Source: Verrucomicrobiota bacterium (GTDB lineage: Bacteria; Verrucomicrobiota; Verrucomicrobiia; Opitutales; Opitutaceae). Taken from it: a DNA stretch of 64,000 bases. The position numbers were made by a program, and so were the translations under genes. Below are positions 8,090-14,735 of the stretch, one piece after another. The stretch spans positions 124,001-188,000 of the forward strand of contig JAEZGX010000020.1 in NCBI GenBank assembly GCA_023416735.1. Reading direction: 5' to 3'. The notes beneath the pieces were generated by a model. It had not been told where the DNA came from, did no database searches, and saw only the letters and a program-made list of their open reading frames with translations. Numbering within the stretch: the first letter of the stretch is position 1; every line of letters starts with the position of its first letter.

Positions 8090-8974
8090 ATGAAAATTGC
8101 CCTCGTTGCTGTTCTTTTCGCGTCCGTGACGGCAGGATCAACGATCGCTGCGACGACGCAGGGTGTGTCGGCTCATCCGCCGCACACGATCGCCAACTCG
8201 GAACTTCGCGTGCTGCCGCGGAATGAGGCGGGGCGGCATTATCAACTCCACGTCGGCTTGCCGCCGAGCTACAAGAAGGAGGCGGGGAAGCGTTATCCCG
8301 TCATGTATGTTACGGATGGATACTGGGACTTCGAAAAGATCCGGGCGATCCAAGGTGCGTTGATTTACGACAAAGTGGTGCCGGAGTTTATCTGGGTAGG
8401 CCTCGGGTATGCGGGGCAAGATCTCAACTATGGGAATCTGCGGCGATGGGAACTGTCGCCGGTGCCATTTGGCGGCGGAGGCCCGGAGGAATCGGGAAGG
8501 GCGGCGGATTTTCTGAAGACGATCGAAACGGAGATCATTCCGTTTATCGAACGGGAGTATCGCGTCGATTCATCCTATCGTGTGTTGGGCGGGGCGTCAT
8601 TGGGCGGGCTATTCACCTTGTATGCGATGTATTCGAAGCCGGAATTGTTTCAGGGCTACATCGCGGCGACGCCGGCGGTGGTGGTGGGCAACGATTGGCT
8701 GCTCGGGTATGAGGAGGAATTCGCGAAGGCGGGGAAGCCGCTCAACGCGAGGCTCTACGTGACGGCCGGTGGAAACGAGTCGCCGGGATTCGTGGGCGGA
8801 ATCCTGCGCTACAATCAGCGCGTCGCCTCGCGAAAACACGAAGGTCTGGCTTATCGATTCCGGATCATCGATGACGAACGGCATGGGGGCATGCAGCTGG
8901 AGAGTTACACGCGCGGGCTGCGTTTCGTGTTTGAGCCGCTTGCGCCCGAAACGGGGCCGGCGAGCGTGCCTTGA
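8090..8974 (+). CDS. Exported alpha/beta-hydrolase, esterase D/IroE-like
   Basis: A 294-aa protein beginning at the ATG at 8090 with a signal peptide (MKIALVAVLFASVTAGSTIA, cleavage near residue 21). The upstream TTG in frame would bury the signal peptide. The body fits the putative-esterase family: MYVTDGYWDF, nucleophile elbow GGASLGGL (Ser170), a carboxylate candidate in the GNES region and His265 in DDERHGG. Family members hydrolyse siderophore esters, S-formylglutathione or feruloyl and acetyl esters. With no siderophore genes nearby, a role on sugar or aromatic esters in the periplasm is the more natural guess. Confidence 0.82.
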   Translation: MKIALVAVLFASVTAGSTIAATTQGVSAHPPHTIANSELRVLPRNEAGRHYQLHVGLPPSYKKEAGKRYPVMYVTDGYWDFEKIRAIQGALIYDKVVPEFIWVGLGYAGQDLNYGNLRRWELSPVPFGGGGPEESGRAADFLKTIETEIIPFIEREYRVDSSYRVLGGASLGGLFTLYAMYSKPELFQGYIAATPAVVVGNDWLLGYEEEFAKAGKPLNARLYVTAGGNESPGFVGGILRYNQRVASRKHEGLAYRFRIIDDERHGGMQLESYTRGLRFVFEPLAPETGPASVP

Positions 8975-9063
8975 AGGTGAGCTCTTCGGTTCGGCGGAGA
9001 GGCGGCGGCGTTCGTGGATTAGCCGATAGGTCGATCCGGGAAATCTGCCCCGGAGGCGAATTG

Positions 9064-9103
9064 CGGCAGCAACACGGGGCGGGCAACGCTCCTGTCGCTG
9101 CCG
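9064..9103 (+). other. Strong RNA hairpin in the leader of the SulP gene
   Basis: CGGCAGC (9064-9070) pairs with GCTGCCG (9097-9103). Inside, ACA-c-GGGGCG (9072-9081) pairs with CGCTCCTGT (9087-9095) around a GGCAA loop. This gives a 16-bp stem with one internal mismatch and one bulge, ending 36 bp before the SulP start. No U-tract follows, so it is not an ordinary intrinsic terminator. I do not recognise a known riboswitch class. It may be a leader regulatory element, an mRNA stabiliser or the 3' end of the esterase transcript. Confidence 0.4.
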
Positions 9104-9139
9104 GTGGCGTGATGACGCGCCTCCCGATGGCGAGCGTCG

Positions 9140-11374
9140 ATGTTATCTTTGATTCGCCGAGTCGTGCCTCGAGGGTTCGTGCTGCCAACAATGGAGTGGC
9201 CGCGTGCGCGGGCGCGTGTGGACGAGAGAGCGGACGGGACGGCCATGCGTAACCTCGCGGCGGGCGGTCTTTGTGCCATCGTGGCGGTGGCGTTTGCGGG
9301 CGCGTTCGGGCAGCTGGTGTTTGGCGGAGCGTTGTCGCCATATTTGGGATACGGCGTTCGCACGGCTTTGATCAGCACGATCGTGATGCTGCTGGTGTTG
9401 CCGATGCGCGGGGCCTTTCGGTTCAGCGTGGGCGGGCCGGATGCGAATCCCTCGGCGGTGTTGGCGGTATCGTTGTCCGGCATGGCCGGTGCGATTGCGG
9501 CGCCGGAAGAAATGCTGCCGACGGTCGTGGCGTTCGTGGCGATCTCGGCCGTGACGTGTGGCGGGCTGGTGTGGGTGGTGGGCGCGAGCGCGGGCGGGAG
9601 ATGTGTGCGCTACATTCCGTATCCGGTGGTGGCGGGATTTTTGGCGGGATCGGGATATCTGTTGGTTGCGGGAGCATTTAGGAGTGTTACGGGCGAGACG
9701 TTGAGCTTCGGGGCGTTGACGCGGGCGTGGGCGGCGGGACCGATGGCAGGTGTCACCGCGATCGTGGTGGCGGCGGCGCTGTTCGCGGGGGTGAAATATG
9801 TGCGGCATTATCTCGTAATTCCGGGGGTGATCGTGGGCGCGATCCTGGCTTTTCATGCGGTGCGCGCGGGCGTGGGGATCGATGTGGAGACAGCGCGGAC
9901 GCAGGGGCTTTTGTTGCCGATTCCGGCGGCGATGAGCTGGGAGAGTTTTCGAGCGTTGGATTTTTCGCTGACGCGATGGGATTTGTTGTGGACGCGCGTC
10001 ACGGAGATCGCGGCCATGACGGCGGTGGTGGTGGTGACGGCGTTGATGAATACCACGAGCATCGAAGTGGCGACGGGACGGGACGGGAATGCGGATCGGG
10101 AGCTGAGGGCGATCGGCGTGGGTAATCTGTTGGCGGGCGCGCTCGGCGGGATGGTCGCGAGCAATTCGTTCAATCGAACGCTGTTGAATGTGAAAGCGGG
10201 GGCGACATCGGCCTGGGCGACGCGGCTGGCGGCGGGAGTGATCGTGGTGGCGTTGTTTGCGGCCCCGGGAACGATGGGCTTTTTGCCGCGTCCGGTGCTG
10301 GCCGGGTTGATCTTGTATTTGGGCGTGTCGTTGCTGACGGCGTGGGCGATCGAGTCGCGGCGCACGATGGGAACGATCGATTATGCGGTGGTGTTGGTGA
10401 TCTTGGGCGTGGTGATGGCGGTCGGAATCGTGCCGGGCGTCGTCTTGGGAATCTTCATCGCGTGCGCGAGCTTTGCGGTGGCGATGAGCCGGGGTCGCAA
10501 CGTCAGGCATGCGTTTACGGCGCAGACGCATCGCTCGAACGTGGAGCGGACGGCGGACGAGATCGCGACGTTGCGGGCGGAAGGGGATGCGTTGCGCGGA
10601 TTCGTGCTGGATGGGGTTTTGTTCTTTGGAACGGCGGCGCGATTACTGGAGGAAATTCGCGGAAGTCTGGAGCGAACGAAAGTGGTGCTCTTGGATTTTC
10701 GTCTGGTGCAGGGAATCGACGGGTCGGCGATCGTGGTGTTGAAGCGCGTGCACAGCTTGTGTCGGGAACTAGGGACGGAGTTGGTGTTGACCGGAGTGTC
10801 GAATTGGATCGAGGCGCGGATGGCGCGCGGCGGCTTCGATTTTGGCGCGCAGCACGTGCACCGGTTTGCCGATCTGGATCGCGGGCTCGAGTGGTGCGAA
10901 GAAAGAATCCTCGGGCGGCGTGAAACGCCGGCGGGCTTGGTGGCGCAGACGTGGGGCGGCGCGCTGACGAGCGAGGAAGGCGCGTTGCTCGAAAAATGCT
11001 GCGAGCGGCGGCGGCTGGTGCCGGGGGAGTTGTTGATTCGGCAGGGCGACGCGAGCGATGCGATGTATTTCATCGAGCGCGGGCGGGTGCATGTGATGCT
11101 GCCGCCGGAGACGCCGGGTGAGGGATCGATGAAGCGACTGCGGACTTACGGCGCGGGATCGATCGTGGGCGAGATGGGATTTTATACGGGTGAAGCGCGC
11201 AGTGCGGACATCGTGGTGGAAGAGGAGACGGAGGCGCTTTGCCTCACGCGCGAGCGTCTCTCAACGCTCGAAGTCTCGGATCCGGCGCTGGCTCATGCGC
11301 TGCAGCGGGTGGTGATCCAGAATTTGGCCCAGCGATTGCGCGCCGCGAACGAGGAAATTCGAGAGCTGTTGTAG
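9140..11374 (+). CDS. SulP-family anion transporter fused to STAS and cyclic-nucleotide-binding domains
   Basis: A 744-aa inner-membrane protein. Residues about 35-450 are a SulP/SLC26 transport core with FSVGGPDANPSAVL and the AIGVGNLLAGALGGM/SNSFNRT signature, with roughly 12 hydrophobic segments. Residues about 470-570 form a STAS domain (LDFRLVQGIDGSAIVVL). Residues about 600-740 form a Crp-type cyclic-nucleotide-binding fold (FIERGRVHVML, GSIVGEMGFYTGEARSADIV). Probable cargo is sulfate, bicarbonate or another anion. The fused sensor suggests second-messenger gating, although the phosphate-binding segment GEMGFYTGEARSA is recognisable rather than canonical. The ATG at 9140 gives a short basic N-terminus; the Met 17 codons further in is an alternative. 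Confidence 0.85.
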   Translation: MLSLIRRVVPRGFVLPTMEWPRARARVDERADGTAMRNLAAGGLCAIVAVAFAGAFGQLVFGGALSPYLGYGVRTALISTIVMLLVLPMRGAFRFSVGGPDANPSAVLAVSLSGMAGAIAAPEEMLPTVVAFVAISAVTCGGLVWVVGASAGGRCVRYIPYPVVAGFLAGSGYLLVAGAFRSVTGETLSFGALTRAWAAGPMAGVTAIVVAAALFAGVKYVRHYLVIPGVIVGAILAFHAVRAGVGIDVETARTQGLLLPIPAAMSWESFRALDFSLTRWDLLWTRVTEIAAMTAVVVVTALMNTTSIEVATGRDGNADRELRAIGVGNLLAGALGGMVASNSFNRTLLNVKAGATSAWATRLAAGVIVVALFAAPGTMGFLPRPVLAGLILYLGVSLLTAWAIESRRTMGTIDYAVVLVILGVVMAVGIVPGVVLGIFIACASFAVAMSRGRNVRHAFTAQTHRSNVERTADEIATLRAEGDALRGFVLDGVLFFGTAARLLEEIRGSLERTKVVLLDFRLVQGIDGSAIVVLKRVHSLCRELGTELVLTGVSNWIEARMARGGFDFGAQHVHRFADLDRGLEWCEERILGRRETPAGLVAQTWGGALTSEEGALLEKCCERRRLVPGELLIRQGDASDAMYFIERGRVHVMLPPETPGEGSMKRLRTYGAGSIVGEMGFYTGEARSADIVVEEETEALCLTRERLSTLEVSDPALAHALQRVVIQNLAQRLRAANEEIRELL

Positions 11375-11439
11375 ATTTGCATGGGTTGCTGGCGCAACGT
11401 TTCCGTGGCGTCCGCGTCGAGCGCACATCCCCAGTCCCC

Positions 11440-12906
11440 ATGTCATCTTTTCTTCTGCGATTGGTTTCAGCTTTGGTTTTGATGGCCGGTGTCGGCGGCG
11501 ATTGCGCCGCTGCCGCGGCGTCTGCGGCGCCGGCGCGTCCGGTGCCCCCCTGGCAGATGAGCCCGGAGGAACGGCAACGTATTCAAAAACTGAATGCCGA
11601 AGATCATGCCGACATGCTGGCTCAGCTCGGAATCACGAAGCTCCGCCCCGGTCGCAATGCGAGCACCGAGCCCGGCACCCCGAATCCCGCCAACTACGAT
11701 GAGAGCCGCGCGAATTCGTTTCCGGATTATCCGGAACTGCTGATGACGAACGAGGGCACCCGCATTACCACGGCCGACCAATGGTGGAAAAAGCGGCGGC
11801 CGGAGATCGTGGAAGCGTTCGAGCGTGAGGTGTTCGGACGGGTGCCGGCGAATGTGCCGGCCGTGCATTGGGAAGTTACTGAAAGCGTCGAGACGATGGT
11901 CGGAGACGTTCCGGTGATTGCGAAACAGGTAATCGGTCGCGCCGACAATTCCTCGCATCCGGAGATCTCGGTCGAGATTCGCATGGCAGTCGTGACGCCA
12001 GCGCGCGCAACCACGCCTGTGCCCGTGTTGATGATGTTTGGTTCGGGCAATCTTCCCGGAGTCGATCCGCGCTGGCCGAGTTGGGCGGGCGAAGAGCCGT
12101 CGGATCCGCCCTCGCAAGAACAACTCATCGCCGCGGGGTGGGGCTATGTATCGATCAGCCCGCACAGCATCCAGGCTGACAACGGTGCGGGACTGACGAG
12201 CGGAATCATCGGGCTCACGAACAAAGGTGAGCGGCGAAAGCCGGAAGACTGGGGGGCGTTGCGCGCGTGGGCGTGGGGAGCGGCGCGGGGATTGGATTTT
12301 CTCGAAACCTATCCGGCGGTGGATGCGAAGCGCGTCGGAATCGAAGGCGTTTCGCGTTATGGAAAAGCGGCGCTCGTGACGATGGCGTTCGAGCCGCGCT
12401 TCGCCGTCGTGCTGGTCGCTTCATCGGGCGAAGGCGGCGCGAAGCCGCATCGGCGCGATTTCGGTGAAGCGGTGGAGAATCTGACCAGTTCGGGCGCCTA
12501 TCACTGGATGGCGGGAAGCTTCCTCAAATACGGCGCCGAAGAGTCGCGGTTTGGGCGCAAAGATGCCGATGACATTCCGGTCGATTCGCATCAGTTGATC
12601 GCATTGTGCGCGCCGCGGCCGACGTTCATCAGCTATGGAATTCCGGAGCGGGGCGACGCGCACTGGCTCGATCAGCAAGGCAGTTACATGGCGACGGTCG
12701 CGGCGGGCGAAGTGTTTCGTCTCTTGGGCGCGCGCGATCTCGGCGTGAAGGAAGATTACCGCGTGGCGAAGATGCCGCCGGTTAACACGGCTCTGCTCGA
12801 CGGCCATCTGGCATGGCGGCAGCACGATGGCGGACATGAATCGCGATCGAACATGAAGCACTTCATCGCGTGGGCCAACTGGCATCTCGGCCACGCGACG
12901 AAGTAG
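11440..12906 (+). CDS. Exported glucuronoyl esterase, CE15 family
   Basis: Hydrolyses ester bonds between glucuronoxylan 4-O-methylglucuronate and lignin alcohols outside the cytoplasm. The 488-aa product has a signal peptide (about residues 1-28, LVSALVLMAGVGGDCAAAAA). The CE15 nucleophile motif is GVSRYGK (Ser305), the acid position SSGEGG (Glu331, the canonical CE15 site), and the catalytic His is in QHDGGHE (H466, H462 possible). The start at 11440 was chosen because it opens the signal peptide. The frame extends upstream but overlaps the SulP gene. Opitutus terrae encodes several CE15 enzymes, which supports the taxonomic guess. No xylanase is adjacent, so it acts as a stand-alone accessory enzyme. 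Confidence 0.88.
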   Translation: MSSFLLRLVSALVLMAGVGGDCAAAAASAAPARPVPPWQMSPEERQRIQKLNAEDHADMLAQLGITKLRPGRNASTEPGTPNPANYDESRANSFPDYPELLMTNEGTRITTADQWWKKRRPEIVEAFEREVFGRVPANVPAVHWEVTESVETMVGDVPVIAKQVIGRADNSSHPEISVEIRMAVVTPARATTPVPVLMMFGSGNLPGVDPRWPSWAGEEPSDPPSQEQLIAAGWGYVSISPHSIQADNGAGLTSGIIGLTNKGERRKPEDWGALRAWAWGAARGLDFLETYPAVDAKRVGIEGVSRYGKAALVTMAFEPRFAVVLVASSGEGGAKPHRRDFGEAVENLTSSGAYHWMAGSFLKYGAEESRFGRKDADDIPVDSHQLIALCAPRPTFISYGIPERGDAHWLDQQGSYMATVAAGEVFRLLGARDLGVKEDYRVAKMPPVNTALLDGHLAWRQHDGGHESRSNMKHFIAWANWHLGHATK

Positions 12907-13169
12907 CTGCATTGCAAATTCGAAGTGGGCTCCGGCCCGATCGCTTCAGTGCTGAGAGCGGTTTGCGCCCGCACCTCGAAAAAAACCGTCTTTTTTCTTG
13001 GCGTATTCGAATTGTAATTACAGAATTTCGTTTGGTCGGGCGCCTGTGGTCCAGTTCTCAACCATGCGTGGGGAGCATGCACGTGGCGAGAGGCCCCGCG
13101 GCGGATATCGCGGCCCGGAAGCTTGTTAGCTCCCGCATTTCAACCATCCGAAAAAACCAAGGAAAAATC

Positions 13170-13574
13170 ATGAAAATCGGTTCCCGCATGTAGGTCTTTA
13201 CTCTTCCGCTGCTGATCCTCCCGGTCGCAGCCGCCGCGGCGGCGAAGTTCGAACCGATGGACGCGAACGGTGACGGCAAAGTCACCCGCGCGGAGTATCG
13301 CAACGCCGGAGAGAAGACCTTCCGGCAAATGGACAAGAATCGCGACGGCGTGATTTCCGCGAAAGAACTGAGTGCAGCCGTGGAACAGTTCGGTGGGGAC
13401 AAGGCGTCCTATCGCGCGGCGTGGCGGGCGATGGATCGCAACGCCGACGGGCGCATCACCGGGGCCGAACACTCGTCGGCGAGTTATTCGGCGTTCTCCG
13501 AGATGGATACCGACAAGGATGGTGTGCTCAGCGCGCAAGAGCTGGAGTCCGGGTCTCAGTCGGCCGCGCAGTAA
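13170..13574 (+). pseudogene. Secreted four-EF-hand protein interrupted by an in-frame amber codon
   Basis: From the ATG at 13170 (AAGGA eight bases upstream) the frame reads MKIGSRM, TAG (13191-13193), then VFTLPLLILPVAAAAAAKFEP and on into four calcium loops: DANGDGKVTRAE, DKNRDGVISAKE, DRNADGRITGAE and DTDKDGVLSAQE. SD, n-region, hydrophobic core and domain lie in one frame, with the stop exactly inside the signal peptide. Restarting at the ATG at 13257 would give 105 aa without export signal or first EF helix. This could be a recent nonsense mutation, a sequencing error, or readthrough. The intact loops argue against long decay. A terminator follows at 13603. Confidence 0.7.
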
Positions 13575-13602
13575 AGCGCTTTCGAAGATCGCTGGTTTCC
13601 CG

Positions 13603-13630
13603 ACCCGCGGCGAAGGCCGCGGGTTTTTTT
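13603..13630 (+). terminator. Rho-independent terminator after the EF-hand gene
   Basis: Perfect 9-bp stem ACCCGCGGC/GCCGCGGGT (13603-13611 and 13616-13624) with a GAAG tetraloop, followed by a seven-T run. It is the clearest intrinsic terminator in the window. It isolates the EF-hand gene from the aldo/keto reductase starting 71 bp on. Confidence 0.88.
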
Positions 13631-13701
13631 GTGCGCCGTGCGCTGCGTCATCGGAGCAAACACAGCTTGTTGCCGCGGGCGATTGGAGCGATAGCTGGAG
13701 C

Positions 13702-14730
13702 ATGAGTTACGCGCCGAATGCGAACCGCTATGAAACGATGATCTATCGCCGGTGTGGCCGCAGTGGTCTTCGGCTGCCGGCGATCTCGCTCGGGTTGTGG
13801 CACAATTTCGGCGGCGCAACGCCGTCGGAGCAGGCACGCGCGATGTGTCGGCGCGCGTTCGATCTTGGCATCACGCATTTCGATCTGGCGAACAACTACG
13901 GACCGCCGCCGGGTTCGGCGGAACGAAATTTCGGCGAGATCTTGCGCACGGACTTTGCGGGGTTGCGCGACGAGTTGATCATTTCGACGAAGGCCGGTTA
14001 CTTGATGTGGCCCGGGCCGTATGGCGAGTGGGGCAGCCGGAAGTATTTGCTCGCGAGCCTTGATCAGAGTCTGAAGCGATTGGGAGTCGACTACGTTGAC
14101 ATCTTTTATTCGCACCGGGTGGATCCCAATTCGCCGCTGGAGGAGACCATGGGAGCGCTCGATCGAGCGTTGCGGTCGGGCAAGGCGCTTTACGTCGGGA
14201 TCTCGTCTTACAACAGCCGCCGCACGGAAGAAGCTGCGGCGTTGCTGAAAGAATTCGGAAATCGGTGCCTCATTCATCAGCCCAGTTACTCGATGCTCAA
14301 TCGGTGGGTGGAGAATGACGGATTGCTCGAGACGTTGGAGAAGGAAGGCATCGGCTGCATCGCCTTTTCTCCGCTCGCGCAGGGAATGCTGACCGATAAA
14401 TACCTCGCGGGACAACCCGCGGACAGCCGGGCGAAGGCGAACAGCTCGCTGAAGAACGATTTCCTTTCGGAATCGAATTTGGCCAATATCCGGGCATTGA
14501 ACGCAATCGCGGCGGAACGCGGTCAGACTCTCGCCCAGATGGCGATCGCGTGGGTGTTGCGTCAGCCGCAGGTGACGTCGGCGTTGATCGGCGCGAGCAA
14601 AGTGTCGCAGATCGAGGACTGCGTAGGGGCGTTGAAGAACATCACGTTTACAGGCGAAGAACTCGCGCGAATCGATGTGCACGCGAAGGATGGCGCCTTG
14701 AATCTCTGGGCGGCGTCGAGCGCGAGCTGA
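13702..14730 (+). CDS. Aldo/keto reductase, YghZ-like (AKR14 group)
   Basis: A 342-aa cytoplasmic NADPH-dependent carbonyl reductase; YghZ (L-glyceraldehyde 3-phosphate reductase) is 346 aa. It has an (alpha/beta)8 fold with the AKR tetrad D61, Y66 (FDLANNYGPPPGSAE), K97 (ISTKAGY) and H138 (FYSHRVD), and a C-terminal ALIGASKVSQI cofactor segment. NFGEIL and WPGPYGEWGSRKYL match the YghZ/Kv-beta-like subgroup. The ATG at 13702 was chosen. The frame stays open upstream through the terminator and EF-hand region, which cannot be coding in this frame. It converges on the GT-C-like gene 5 bp away. Confidence 0.87.
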   Translation: MSYAPNANRYETMIYRRCGRSGLRLPAISLGLWHNFGGATPSEQARAMCRRAFDLGITHFDLANNYGPPPGSAERNFGEILRTDFAGLRDELIISTKAGYLMWPGPYGEWGSRKYLLASLDQSLKRLGVDYVDIFYSHRVDPNSPLEETMGALDRALRSGKALYVGISSYNSRRTEEAAALLKEFGNRCLIHQPSYSMLNRWVENDGLLETLEKEGIGCIAFSPLAQGMLTDKYLAGQPADSRAKANSSLKNDFLSESNLANIRALNAIAAERGQTLAQMAIAWVLRQPQVTSALIGASKVSQIEDCVGALKNITFTGEELARIDVHAKDGALNLWAASSAS

Positions 14731-14735
14731 GCGCG

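Noticed and set aside
11239..11439. Upstream extension of the CE15 reading frame
   Set aside because: Overlaps the SulP C-terminus and lacks protein-like composition; the signal peptide starts at 11440.
12978..12997. GAAAAAA/TTTTTTC inverted repeat after the CE15 gene as a terminator
   Set aside because: The stem is A-T only with a short loop; too weak to support a terminator call.
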